Shown here: positions 47,352 through 59,960 of the stretch, piece after piece
How the letters are laid out: each line of letters opens with the position of its first letter
Numbering within the stretch: position 1 is the stretch's first letter
Assembly (NCBI RefSeq): GCF_027580225.2
Contig: NW_027395276.1
Span: 5,090,501 to 5,154,500, forward strand
Source of the DNA: Misgurnus anguillicaudatus
Lineage: Eukaryota > Chordata > Actinopteri > Cypriniformes > Cobitidae
DNA: 64,000 nt
Direction of reading: 5' to 3'
Translations under genes and position numbers: made by a program
The notes under the pieces: generated by a model
Told to the model about the DNA's origin: nothing
The model's input: only the letters and a program-made list of their open reading frames with translations
Database searches by the model: none

Positions 47352-48595
47352 GTGATGGGAGCGTTACTGTAATTCCACTACTTTTATCAGTAATGAGCAT
47401 GTAACAAAGTATTTTTTAAATCAGGTAACGCAATTACAATTACTAAAATTTAAATGAGTTTGTTACCCGCGTTACTCTATTTTGTAAAAAAAAATAACAC
47501 TTGCAGACAAGACATTTCTGATCTAACGTCACAGGACGGTGGTGGGCAGCGCAATGAATCATTAAACTTCATCATGGCTGACAGTGCTTATAGAATGAAC
47601 ATGAAAAATCTAAACGGGACAACATACCTTTATTTAAAAATTGTGCACAAGTCATAATCCATCCGGTCTCATGTTTGTAAATTGTCTTTGCCAAGCAATC
47701 CCAGTATGACATCAACTTGCATTTGTAGTCCACAAAAGCAATAAATCTGTGAAATGTTCATATATTCTTAGATGTTTACATCGGCTTGGAAGAGAACGAT
47801 CCGCGATTGTTGTTTCCACTAAAATATTCACACTGTGCTGTACACCCGTGTTAAAACGTGTTAAAACTCCATATGTGTGAGTGCGCTTTTAGTTTCAGTT
47901 TTGATTTCACTCGCTCCGTATCCGACAAAACAATCCACAAACTCCGTTTTCTGATTAAATATCTTCCTTTAATCCTGAGTATCATTTAAATCCAACATAA
48001 AAAATATACAAACAATACATGACCAAAGAGCGCACTACCGCCGGAAGCTTCACAAGCTGTGTGCCAATTCAAGGGCTGCGACCTGTTAAGCATGCAGCCT
48101 AAAAAGGTGAGCACTCGGTCTTTTAAGGTGGAAGCCTCAGAAATCCATGAAGAGAACTGAAATGAGACGGTCTAACCTTCGGAGGACCCATAATTTGCGG
48201 AGACGTTTCTGACTTATTAAAGTAAATATGGAATCAGAAAAATTCTAATTTATTTTAGAAAAATAGACACAATTGTCCCCAAATCCTTAAAGAGACAATA
48301 CACAATTTTAACACATTTTATATTTTCAATGTAAACACACAGAATATTTGTCTAAATGGTCTAAATGATATACATAAATAAACTAAGCTTACATATTAAG
48401 ATCATTTCTAACAAAAATATTCAACGGTTGAATCTAAAGCAAAATAGGCTCCTACAGTATGTGATGTATTAGAGTCTTACGTGTAAAATAGCCCATCCAT
48501 ATTATTTTATTGTTTGACTTTTCAGTACTGTTCATATTTACATTTAAAAAGCAGACATAAAAGTAACTTAAAAGTTACTTTCCCTAGTAACATCA
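47352..48595. mobile_element. Possible hAT element (CAGTGATGGGAGCGTTACT / AGTTACTTTCCC ends)
   Basis: The left end CAGTGATGGGAGCGTTACTG and the right end AAAAGTTACTTTCCCTAG resemble inverted ends of the CAGTGTTGGGGAAAGTTACT family. No clear 8-bp duplication is seen, and the interior contains an apparently unrelated repeat around 48055-48210, so the span may be composite. Confidence 0.35.
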
Positions 48596-51391
48596 TATAT
48601 TTGTATGTGAACTGTGTATAATAACTTTGAATAGATAAATGCACACACATGCATATACATATTTAAGAGATATTTACATGTCTATATATATATTTGTATA
48701 TGTATTTATAATTTATATTATATATAAATATATATTAATATATAAAAAAATTCTTTCTAAATTATACATGTTTGCATATTTATATTTACACATAATTATT
48801 ATACACAGCTCACACACATATATGATTAATCGTTCATGCATTCCTACTTCAATCAGATTAAATTCAGTCGGATTGACAAAATTTTGTGCGTGTGAACATG
48901 TATTAAAAAAAATGCAGCATGACATTAAAACAACTTGGTTTGCAAGTCAATTCAACATACAGTTTTACGTTTTGACCTGTAACTTATAAAAACAAGTTGA
49001 AATTGTTTAACTTAGTTTGTTAAATTACAGTAACTTATATATGTAGATGTCATCCAAAGTAATGGAATATCGTTATCGGCACAGAAATTTTGTATGGGTG
49101 CATCCCTAACTACTGTATAAATCATGTTTGTTTGTATTTGATTTGTTTAGAAAATCATCAGAATTACTTCAAAGTCATTTTCTAGATGATTTTTCAGCTT
49201 GTGGTGTGAACATTCACTGCTGATGAAAGGAAACATGACAAATAACTTTCCACACCTGAGTTGTTTCAAATTTAAAGAGAGTCGAGCGGCATGAATTAAT
49301 TGTGCCTAAAACAAAGCCACTCGTTTCCGCCGTCCCTCAGACTCATTAATACTTTGAATTATTAAATCTCATTGCCGTATAAAGACGTTTGACCTATTTT
49401 CCCAAAGACCATTCCATCATAACAGCATAATTCATAAAGCAAACACTTCACTAATGCACTTTTGTCTTTATGTCCTGTTACAACACCTCAAGCACAGGAA
49501 TCAAGACATTTTCATCTCTTTACAGATTTATAGATTGACAACACAACGCACACAGTATTTTTGATCATATGTTTATATATTAACCCCGAATAGATGAACA
49601 GAAGTTAACCGATCTCAACAGCTAACGTATGCAAATGTTTGCCATTAGTCATCGGTGAAAATACAGTGTTATTGTTAATGATAGGTTATAGAGCAAATCT
49701 AACAGTGACTGGTTAGCGATGTTTAGACAGCTGCCAGCTTTACTAATAAGCAAACAGAGAAAGAAACAGCAGCTTTCCTTGCATACATAAAGCTTTCCAC
49801 TTAAGAGATCTCCAAACACACAACTCTACAACTGTGATCTTGCTACACAACATAATCACATAGTTTTTCTAAATAAAAGTTAATGGGACTGGAACAAAGC
49901 CTTGTGATAGGAAACTAATCTGAATATTCACATTCAGGTAGTTTAACCATCTGCTTAGAGCAATGAAGGGTGAATGTGAGTCTACAGGAGAAGATTGAAT
50001 TATTACATCTGAACGAGGTTTGCTGCTCTGTAATCTACTGAGGACACATCCAGATGTCTAATAAGACACAAAGCATTACACACAATTTATCCACATGCAC
50101 ACAAAAACATCACTGAAACACATTTTACTCATATCAATATTATTACACTTTCAGTATGTATATTTATTATATAGAATATACAAACACACACACACATGTG
50201 CGTGCCCAAGCGTTTGATTAATAATGAATCCAGTAGAGAGTCACACAGCCCACAGTAATAGCTCCATTATTTAAAGCAGCATATGTTAATTAAACCTCAG
50301 CCATGCGACAGACTGCCAAACTTCCCAAATCCCCGACAGGTGAAGGAATGACTGATTGGAATTCTGGGTTTCACATTCCATAGAGGAATTAGAAAAGCTG
50401 TGAAATCAATATTAATATATGACCTGAACCACATCAGAAAAACACACAGGAAAATATGAAGGAGTTTCATGCTCTGTACACAATCTAACAACAAACCTTC
50501 TGTTATACACCTTATATACCCTGCTAAATCTGTGAGCAGGGCTGATTTACTCTATTTTTACTGTATGCTGCTCTATCCTCCAAACAGGACAGAAACAGAA
50601 ACTCCAAACAGGGCGGGGCGTATGCGTCATGTTGAAAATGAAAATATTTTTATTTAAAACACTCAAATAAAACTTAATTTTGAAGAAACTATGACAGAAA
50701 ATGAACACATACTAGATTATTAATGAATTAAATGTTTTTACCTCTAACGGGAATAGCTCCGTGATGAAGTGAAACTAAAGGGTTAATAAACACAAACTAA
50801 AGCAGATGTTGTAGAACGTCGGCGAACGATGATAGATAGCGCAAAAATGGTAAAAACTGATTATTTCCCACTATTAATTACATTATCTTAAAGAAGTGTA
50901 ACTACTGTAGCATGTAAATAATGCACATAAATAACGTGAGCAAGAGCGCTCAACAATTATATCTAATCAACAGGCACGTGAAACCTAGCTAGCAGGTTGC
51001 TCAAACAACAAAAATCACCAGCTAACTTACTTTAAATTTGCAAGAACTATAAACAAATACAATAACAGGCTTAAATAACCCCAAAACATAAGTCCAGTTA
51101 CAGTTCTCACGGACACACGTTTTATAAACTGGCAATCCTCCAGACAGTGACGGATCACGTCTTCCTCTAATTTCGGCCGTGTGGTGCGCGTACCCACTTG
51201 CGGTGTGAAGCGCATCCGTGCTGTTCTCTGGGATGCACTTGACAGCCTATTATCATTTTTTTGACGACCTAGTTAAGGCGGTATGGTTTCCCAGCTTAGG
51301 CGGGCCGCCCGAACTGCAAAGAGCTGCGGAAAACCCTGAGAGTCCATTTACGATACTACACAACTAAAATTACTGATGATCTTTCGCTCTG
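48596..51391. other. Intronic DNA without a recognised gene
   Basis: TGGGTGCATCCCTAAC near 49096 is a transposon-end relic, and 48660-48760 is TATATA-rich. 49260-49440 is repeat-free. No gene is visible. Confidence 0.45.
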
Positions 51392-51544
51392 CCCTTACAA
51401 AAATAAACCATGGTTTTACTACAGTAAAAAAACTGTTTTTACCACAAAATAACCATGGTTTTGACAAAACCATAGTTACACCATCAATACACCAAAAAAC
51501 CATGGTTACTACACTTTTACCACCATGGTTAATTTTCGTAAGGG
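51392..51544. mobile_element. Short palindromic MITE (CCCTTACAAAAAT / ATTTTCGTAAGGG)
   Basis: Perfect-looking ends of about 22 bp in inverted orientation (CCCTTACAAAAATAAACCATGG and CCATGGTTAATTTTCGTAAG with a final GG) enclose further CCATGGTT palindromes. At 153 bp it is a compact MITE of a family common in teleosts. Confidence 0.8.
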
Positions 51545-51584
51545 TGGACATCAGCAGGCAGATGAAACCTGTATGTGTTGTTGT

Positions 51585-52155
51585 TAGGGATGTTCATTTT
51601 AGTTCATTTTTCCGACCAACAACCACAGCTTGTTAACCGAACATTAATTGTTAACTGATACGATTTTAATATTAAATTGCAATTGAGTAAATATACAGTT
51701 GACAGTTATCTGTGACCCGGTAAAAACAATACAAAATTTTATTTAATTTGAACGAAGGATTCAAATATTATCAAAGAGCATGCGATCAGTCCAGAAAATT
51801 AATATGCAAAGATTGTCTCTTCAGGACACATTTCAAAAAGTTTTGTTTTTGCGTGTTCTTTCTTTGTTTTTGCAAAAAGAGAGAGGTTTATGATCAGGGT
51901 CTGGGACAGATGTTATCAGCGAAGGTCTGTCCGGACACATACGTACACACATATGCAGAACAAATGATTTCTCAGACAAATAATTACTTTACCAGACCGT
52001 CAGGGCAGCAATAATTCACATCATTTACAGGACATTCACAAATTAAGGATAGAAAAATGGCGAAATGTCTGTAGGCACGTGTAGACACACACCAAGCGTT
52101 AATAATCGATCATAAATTCTTTCCTTCGGTTAACCGGTCAATATGAGCATCCCTA
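51585..52155. mobile_element. hAT element abutting a SINE
   Basis: The ends TAGGGATGTTCATTTTAG and, in reverse complement, TAGGGATGCTCATATTGACC match at 12 of the first 13 bases. The flanks GTTGTTGT (51577-51584) and GTTCCTGT (52156-52163) agree at six of eight positions. The right flank is also the first bases of the SINE at 52156. Confidence 0.65.
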
Positions 52156-52277
52156 GTTCCTGTAGCTCAATAGGTAAAGCATTGCTGTAGCAACACAAAA
52201 GTTGTGGGTTTAATCTACAGGGAACACACATGCTGATCAAATGTATAACTTGAATGCATTGTACCTGCTGTAGCCAA
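52156..52277 (+). mobile_element. tRNA-derived SINE, degenerate copy
   Basis: CCTGTAGCTCAATAGGTAAAGC is an A-box-like start, TGGGTTTAATCTACAGGG is a decayed B-box region, and GTATAACTTGAATGCATTGTA matches the centre of the 30511-30668 SINE. The usual AAGTCGCTTTGGATAAAAG tail is missing. Confidence 0.7.
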
Positions 52278-52754
52278 ATAGCAGGTACAATCACAACACT
52301 TTAAATATGTACAGTAGAAAATATTTACTACTTAAAGCCCCCCTAAACCTAGAAAATGCACTTTTAAATGTGTTTCTATCCGAAAGTGAGTCATTTGTGT
52401 GTGTGCAGAAACATCCTGTAATTATACAAATCCATCATCTCTTCTTCTTTGTGTAATCTCCTTTAAACCACAACAGTCACACAAAACAGGATGTTGGGGA
52501 TCCCCTATCAATGTGATGTCACATTGATTCCACCCCACCCATAACCACAGACTCCGCCTTATGAGCCCGTAATTCAATCTTCTGTCAGATACACATGTTT
52601 TGATGTAGTCCAAAGCACAGGTGTAAGTGCTCTACCTCATACTTTACATACGGGGAGGGGAACAGAAGATTTATTTGCATTTAAAGAGACACACACCAAA
52701 ATAGCACATTTTTCATTGCAGCCACAAATGGCCATGTTCAACATCGTATAATTA

Positions 52755-53570
52755 AAGGGGGGGTTTAATGGTATTTCAAGCATTCTGACTTATTAACACA
52801 GTTATAGAGTTGTTTCCTCATGCTAAACGTAGGCAAAGTGTCAAAAATGCAGTTGGGCGTGTTTCAGAGTATTTCTGTGCCGAATGCACTTCGCCAGGGT
52901 TCGTACAAGTTTCGGCTAATTTTTTTCGATTACGGTTCTAACTGACGTTTCAGGGGTTTTCGATACGTATCACTTCTTTATATGGGCTTCCGCCGGAAAA
53001 CTTCCCCCGGAAAACCCCGCCCAGCCGTCAGTCAGCGGGAGACACTAGAGCTTGCTAACAGCTTATCACGCCACTCAGCTTTGTTTAATTTCAAAAGTCA
53101 ACAATGGCACGAAAGAAGAAGTGTGTTTTTGGGTGTAAGGAGAAGACATCCAGTCTTATGGAAACAATGGATATAGTTTATTATCCGGGGTAGCAGTGGA
53201 GTTTTGTGTGTGTGTTTGATGCGGTGGATTTTCAGAACCGGGTCATGACGAGTTACACGTGGTAAGTAAGACTTCTGTCTTATGTTGGAAATAGGCGCGT
53301 GTATATTATATAAATGACACGAACATGTAGTGAATCATACGTTATAAGTGTTGTATAGTGTTGCATGACTCGTACTCGCTCCTCCCGTGTTATAACTCCT
53401 CCTTCTTCATTTTTTCGTACGTTATCGGAAAGATTCGGTAAAGCTAATCTTTCTTTTATAAATCTGATTAAACTAAAGACTCTTCAGAGATATAAAGGAT
53501 GTCATACTACTCTATAGGTACTCCAGATTAATATCAGAAATGCAGAAACAGCGTGTGTTACGTGAGCTTT
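52755..53570 (+). repeat. Dispersed repeat family, copy 3 (best preserved)
   Basis: This is the longest copy of the family also seen at 13120-13815 (reverse orientation) and 39190-39535. It runs from GGGGGGGTTTAATGG to CGTGTGTTACGTGAGC. At 53104 it has a short frame, MARKKKCVFGCKEKTSSL, stopped at 53191-53193, with a GTAAGT donor-like site further on. MARKKKCVFGC resembles the start of THAP-type zinc fingers of some fish transposons, but the later Cys and His residues are not visible. Confidence 0.7.
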
Positions 53571-53662
53571 AAAGATCTGTGGTGTATTTTGAGCTGAAAC
53601 TTTACAGACACATTCTGGGGATACCAGAGACTGAAAACACCTAGGTTAGGGGCCCTTTAAAT
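53571..53662 (-). mobile_element. Fragment of the 33307-33767 MITE family
   Basis: AGATCTGTGGTGTATTTTGAGCT and GGGGCCCTTTAAAT-like sequence match the left end of the 33307-33767 family in reverse complement. It directly abuts the repeat at 52755-53570. Confidence 0.5.
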
Positions 53663-54702
53663 TTGGTCTGGTCATCAATGTAATGCTTGTATAGAAAGCA
53701 CTAGTTAAAAGGTCAGTCAGAGGTTTGGAAGAACAAATAATCACAAAAGGTTCATTTTGGGTGATCGGTTCCTTTAACACTAAATCAAAAAAGTTTCTTG
53801 GTTCAACTTGGACAATCTGTGTGTAGGAATGTGTGAAGGAATGATCTAAAAATGTAGCATCTCTCTGTGAGGCATGCCGTTTCATTAAAAATCCTTTCTA
53901 GGCCTCACACAAAGCATATTGTGTGTCTGGGAAACCAGCCGTGATGGTTTACTGAAGCATCATTGTGGTCCGCACCAATTTCTGATCAATGACTCTGAGC
54001 GACAGCTCCCTCGCTTGTGAACCGATGTAGCCGTCGAAATTTACCAGTGCCAATGGCTTTGTTAATCCCTACGCTGCCAATCACAATTTAATGGAAATAT
54101 CGGAGGCTCTCCACCCCCCCAACAGAATCTTATCATTTAATTGGCTGGAGTGTTGAGGGACACGTCCACCTCACCGCCTTGATGACGTCTGTGTATTCAA
54201 AGCTGTTTACCTGCTGTCATGCTAACAGAAACGAATGGGGTTGTACAAAAGAGGGAGAAAGAGAGAGGGGGGGGGGGGCAATGGCCTGCCAGCATTGAGT
54301 GGTGCTCAATGGCATAACAGCCTCTATTCTCTTTGCTCTATTCACTGCCACACGCCAGAGCTGCGACTGCGAGCGCACACACAGACCGACTGACATTCCC
54401 TTGAATGGAGGGAGACCTCTGAAAATAGAAGGAAAAAGAAAGACGCCGTCAAGAGACAGACAAATTCAATCGGTCAGGAAACTTATCACTCAGCTGAACA
54501 GAAAGAGCAGCAGACAGAAGATCTGACAATAATGAAAGACACCGCTGATAACATAAAAACTACTCGTGTCTCACTGGTAAAGATTTCAGCTCATGAAAGA
54601 AGCAGAAGACAAAAGATTCCACCAAATAAATCAACCATGTGTGTAAGTCAATGTAAAATATTGTACTGTACCACACGGAACTAAAAACTGCTGTTTCACT
54701 GT
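53663..54702. other. Intronic DNA, partly repeat-free
   Basis: 53930-54230 is balanced, repeat-free sequence (for example CCAATCACAATTTAATGG). Around 54260 there is a short G run. No gene is supported. Confidence 0.4.
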
Positions 54703-56052
54703 CCAGATGACCATCTTGCTGTCCAACTGTCTCACTGTTTAATGGTCCTTTTAATGGTCTTATTCTCTAACTATCTCGCTGTCCAACTATCTCGCTGCCC
54801 AACTATCTCATTTTCTAATGGTCTCACTGTAGAGCCCTGCACGGGCCAAAAACTCCAGTCCTGACCCGGCCCGTAGTGTTCAAGCTCGGCCCGACCATAG
54901 CCCGACAATGCCTGCAATTTTTTCAGCCCGAACCCGACCCGACCCGAGACCAATATCAATCACTTTTAAGCTCTCTCTGATGCGCACGCTCTTTGATGCG
55001 TGCTCTCTCTCTCTCGGATGTGCGCTCTCTGATGCGCGCTGTCTCGCTACACACGCAAACACACACACACACACACACACAATGAGGAGAAACGCTAAAA
55101 TAAGCCAAAGCCCTACCCGAGCCCGGTCTGTAAAAAAAAAACGGCCCGAGCCCGGCCCAAATGGGCTTAGCCTGTCGGGCCCCGTCGAGCTTTGACGGGC
55201 TTGCAGGGCTCTATTTCACTGTCCAACTGTCTCACTGTTCAACTGTCTCACTTTTCAACTGTCTCGATGTCTAATGGTTTTATACCCCAACTATCTTACT
55301 GTCCAACTGTCTCACTGTTTAATGGTCTTATTCTCAAATGATCTCACTGTCTAATGGTCTTATTCTCCAACTATCTCACTGTCCAACTATCTCGCTGCCC
55401 AACTATCTCATTGTCTAATGGTCTCACTGTCCAACTGTCTCACTGCCCAACTGTCTCACTGTCCAACTGTCTCATTTTTCAACTGTCTCACTGTCTAATG
55501 GTCCCACTGTCTAATGGTCTCATTGTCCAACTGTCTTGATGTCAAATGGTCTCATTCTCCAACTACCTCACTGTCCAACTGTCTCACTGTCCAATTGTCT
55601 CACTTTGTAATGGTCTTATTGCTAAACTGTCTTGCTGTCCAACTGTCTCGCTGTCTAATGGTCTTATTCCCCAACTATCTCACTGTCCAACTGTCTCACT
55701 GTTTAATGGTCTTATTCTCCAACTATCTCGCTGTCCAACTATCTCACTGCCCAACTATCTAATTGTCTAATGGTCTCACTGCCCAACTGTCTCACTGTCT
55801 AATGGTCTCATTGTCCAACTGTCATGATGTCGAATGGTCTCATTCTCCCAACTATCTCACTGTCCAACTGTCTCACTGTCCAATTGTCTCACTCTATAAT
55901 GGTCTTATTGTTAAACTGTCTTGCTGTCCAACTGTCTCGCTGTCTAATAGTCTCATTCACCAACTGTCTCTTTGTCCAATTGTCTTGCTTTCCAACTGTC
56001 TCGATGTCTAATTGTCTCACTGTCCAACTCTCGCTATCTCATTGTCTAGCAG
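54703..56052. repeat. Minisatellite CTGTCCAACTGTCTCA / CTGTCTAATGGTCTCA (about 1 kb plus an insertion)
   Basis: Two related units of about 17 bp, one with CCAACTGTCT and one with CTAATGGTCT, alternate irregularly many times. Some stretches repeat as higher-order blocks (for example around 55340-55420 and 55670-55750). A hAT element at 54830-55213 interrupts the left end of the array. The spurious ORFs over it read as repeats such as CPTVSLSN. Confidence 0.95.
54830..55213. mobile_element. hAT element inserted in a minisatellite
   Basis: The ends TAGAGCCCTGCACGGGCC and, in reverse complement, TAGAGCCCTGCAAGCCCG share 12 bp. The flanks TCTCACTG (54822-54829) and TTTCACTG (55214-55221) differ at one base; because the target is a repeat, this could also be array variation. 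The 384-bp interior has CCCGACCCG and GCCCGAGCCCGG motifs and a CA run near 55056-55081. Confidence 0.85.
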
Positions 56053-58599
56053 TAATGGAATTTTCACAAAAGGACATCAAACAACACAACAGACAATTAA
56101 ACCCTTATCTTCCACTTCCAAAACAATCAACACATAAAAAATAACTCTGAATTTAATTTAATCATTTACAATATTTCCATACATTTAAAATAAATTATAA
56201 TTAAATTATTTAAATTGAAATGAAACTCTACTTTATGTAGACTTAACTGAATTAAGAAACACAACTACAGTATAGAATGAAACAACTGGATTGCATGACT
56301 TGTATGTAACAGCAGTAGTCCATCTTTACTGATGTCAGACTCATCATTCATGAACAATCTGATCTTATAGTTTGTGTCCATCACAGTCCAAATAAAGAAA
56401 ATATTAATAAAAAAACATTTATTTCACTGCATTTTTGTATTGTCAGTTCTTTAATATTCTCACTTTCAGGCTTGCACTTCCAGCAGATTTAATTATATGT
56501 GCATTAAAACCATAACAGTGATAAAGACTGACTCATACCATAGTACAGGATTGTGATGATAGCCCCCCCCCTGCTGTGAAACATCTCTGCTGTATAGATC
56601 CACCTGCCCGGGGTGAAACGGTCCTGCTTGATAACAACATCACAACCCCGAGGGATCAACGCATACATACACACACACACACACACACAGGCTCATCGGG
56701 CGGCAGGGATTTTGGGTGGAAACACAGAAGGATCAGAGGAAAGACTTTGGGGATCTGCTTACTTTACTCTGAAGAAACATCAAAATCAGCGTTAGATTCC
56801 TTCAGTAAACAGAGAATCTTCTCCATCATTTAATGCCCGATCTGATCTGACTCCAGCCGCCTGCTCTTTCTTTCAGGTTCAGATCTGTCATCACATTTTC
56901 ACTCTCATGTCATTTCAAACCCATCTGACAGATTCACACGTTCATGAGTACATGACAACCAGACTTTTATTGGTGGCTGAACTGTTCCTTTAAGGTCAGC
57001 GGGCACATCCAAACTTAAAGGTAAACAAGGTACAGAAACACAAGACTCTCAAGCTGTAAATAAACACTAATCAGTGGCTAATTTGCGTAGCTGTTGCCTG
57101 GATGAGCTGCGGTCTTCAGGCGCGTTTGAAGAATTCATTGGAACGGCAAACGCATCTTTATGTTGGAGGCCCACAAGGCTCGGCATTCATTACAGCACAA
57201 CGCTGGAGGTTTCTCGGCCTACTATTAGAATAATCTGCATGTTGGGGATTCGTGGTCTGTCCCGAGGTGCTGGCAGACACCAATAGAGCTTCCGCCGGCA
57301 CAAATACACACAGAGAGAGAGAGAGACACAGAGAGAAAGAGAGAGAGACGCTGATCACTGACAAAACAGAGGCTGTTTTCAGAGAGACACCTGGAATGAG
57401 TCCTGTGCCGGCCAGCCATTTCCACAGTATCAGTGAAGAAGTGTGTGTCGAGGAGATTAGATTTAACGCTTGTGGCATCACACATATGACAGCAGTGAGA
57501 CGTCTAAAGAGACATGATTACATTCATTGCATGCATCCTTTACAGAGAAACCAATCCCAGAATGCATTGCACCCAAAAATAAATCTTAAAGACTGCACAT
57601 GATCTAAATATACACAGCAGTTTTGTCTTGCTTTTAGTGAAAATATCTTGAGAATATATCTTGAATAAAGTCTGTGTGCTCAGACCCCGGCTCAATTGCC
57701 ATACACCTCTGCTTTAATATCTAACCTAAAATACTTTACTTCAGGTACAAAATATTGCATCTTTAAAATGAATGTCCACTAGAGGCGCTTCTGTGTTTTG
57801 ATGCAATTTTTTAAAGCAGACACATACGCAAATTAAAAACGTCCTTGCTAGTAGATTTGTGACGTTTGGTACCTATTTATAGTAATATGCGTGGCATGCC
57901 TAAATGATTTATGCCATCCTTGTGATTTAATGACTGAAACATACAGATGTATTTTGATCATTCATTACTGTCCCTTTTATAAGTTACCAATATGCTTTCT
58001 GTAAACAACAAGTTCTTGACATACCTCGGCTAAACATGATCAATGCTGACAGTAAAACAAAGAAGAATGTCCAAAGAACTGGCGCTGGGAGAAGAAGTGC
58101 CTTTTATACCGTCGTAATAATTATTATTGATGTTAAACCTCCCAAACCTCTCGTTTAATAATTTTATTGTTTTTTCTTTCCGTAGTTACCATTTTTATTT
58201 ATAGTGATGAGGTTTCTGCTTGAAACAAACACTACATTTAAAATATATTATCTCGAATAATTCTGCTACACTTTCTATTCTAATATTTCTTGCTTAATGA
58301 ATATTTAGATATTTGTACTAAAAAACAAGACAAAAACACATTTTAAACAAAGGGTCCCTTGAGAAAATCAAATGTGATATGCATCCATATGTCTGCTCTT
58401 CATCTCTTCTCTCAGACCAGAAGTTTAACTTTCTGTACAGTTTAGTAGATCATTACGTTACCTCTGCGTCTGTGTTATATTTTGGACTACGGTGGCTCAA
58501 TGTAAGCCTTTAAGTGTTTGACATCAAAGTACCACGAGACCTCACTTCTCTTTGATTTCATGCAATCGCCCTGAGTAGCGACACGAAGTCCACGTCTAA
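56053..58599. other. Intronic DNA without a recognised gene
   Basis: Contains a short CA run near 56671-56689 and a GA run near 57311-57350. The 56880-57000 segment (TCATGTCATTTCAAACCC ... GTTCCTTTAAGG) resembles a decayed copy of the MITE at 37135-37374. Nothing else is recognised. Confidence 0.45.
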
Positions 58600-58925
58600 C
58601 CTCCCGACCACACAGAGATTCGATCTCTCAGTCTCTGTCTCGGTTTTATTTGTTGATTTTCATCATAGTTGTCATCATCATGGATTCGTTTTTACATAGT
58701 TATCAACGAAAACTATGATGAAAATTATTTGTCAAAGAAATTAACACTGACCCAGAGATCGAGTGTCAAGTCAAAGTCAAGACCAAGACCAGAGATTGAA
58801 TGTTAAATCAAAGTCAGGAGCAAGTCCAGATAAAGCTGGATGTGGATTCAGTCTTGACTTGGACTCGACGTCTGGTGTTGGTTTTGAATCAGACTCGAGT
58901 TGGACTAAACTACAACACTGCTTCA
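58600..58925. repeat. Palindromic repeat plus AAGACC/TCTTGACTT-type simple repeat
   Basis: TTTTCATCATAGTTGTC and ACGAAAACTATGATGAAAA form an inverted pair at about 58657-58725. It is followed by CAAGACCAAGACCAGAG and its inverse-like TCTTGACTTGGACTCGA, about 150 bp of degenerate hexamer repeat. It looks like a MITE remnant next to low-complexity DNA. Confidence 0.5.
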
Positions 58926-59608
58926 TGGAGAAACACATGTAAATGTCAGTGGTCATCCTGAAGTGTGATCACACATATGTGAAGGTTTCTGGTGAATAAT
59001 GTAATTCACATGGATCTCTACTTAAAAACTACCCACTAACACAATGTTCATCATTTCTGATGGGACATTCAGCAGACCCATCTCTTAATGCTGCTCTTAG
59101 TTCTGCTGCAAAAGACATGAATGTGAGACGACATGCTTCGTGTGTGCGCGTTTGTGCACATGTGTGTGTGTGCGTTTGTGCATGTGTGTGCGTTTGTGCA
59201 TGTGTGTGAAATGTGAGTGGAATGTGGCAGCAGCTGTTTATAAAATGGCAGTAAGTGTTTGGGCGAGGTGTTGGACACATGCCCTCTTTCTGTCTGTGTG
59301 TGTGTTTAAATGCCAATGAATCAGTGTCTCCCCATCTCCACCAATCAGGTCCCAGATGAAGACCCTATCCTCCAAAAACCTCTTAAGAACCAGACACAGT
59401 TTCAATTTGAAATAAGACTTTAGGACACAACTCGGGAACAGAAAATAGTTCCTGTATCTACAGTGACCCTAGATAAAGTATGAGTATAAAGTATAAACCC
59501 CTGGTCCCATTGCACACTTAATATGCACTATTCCACACTTATTATACTCTAGTATAAATAGTGTTAGTAGTGTGTTCACACTATAAAGACAGAAAAAGAA
59601 AGTGTACT

Positions 59609-59960
59609 TTAAAGGTTCTCTAAGCGAATTCACGCGTTTTAGACCATACAACTTTTGTTGTTACATACAGCAAAAATCTCCTCACTATCTGCTTGCTTCC
59701 TGTCCGCTGATCAAACTGTAAAAAACGCGATCTCTGTAGACAGCCCAGCCTCCACAAACTGCAATAATAACAAACTGGCCAAACCTACACCAGAAACCAT
59801 AACAATGTGTTCTAACCAATAAACGGCAAGAAGGATTTGGGGGTTGGGTTTGGGCACGTTCATGAAAGCACGGAAGGGAGGGGGAGGAGTTAACTACGCT
59901 CAGTTTGTTTGAAAACACATTTCAAAAATCAACATACAGATTCGCTTAGAGAACCTTTAA
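59609..59960. mobile_element. MITE with TTAAAGGTTCTCTAAGCGAAT ends
   Basis: The left end TTAAAGGTTCTCTAAGCGAA and the reverse complement of the right end are identical over at least 20 bp. The 352-bp body contains GAGGGGGAGGAGTTAACTACG and other segments I recognise as a common cyprinid repeat. Confidence 0.85.

Noticed and set aside
55354..56144. ORFs reading as repeats of CPTVSLSN and similar
   Set aside because: They are translations of the CTGTCCAACTGTCTCA-type minisatellite.
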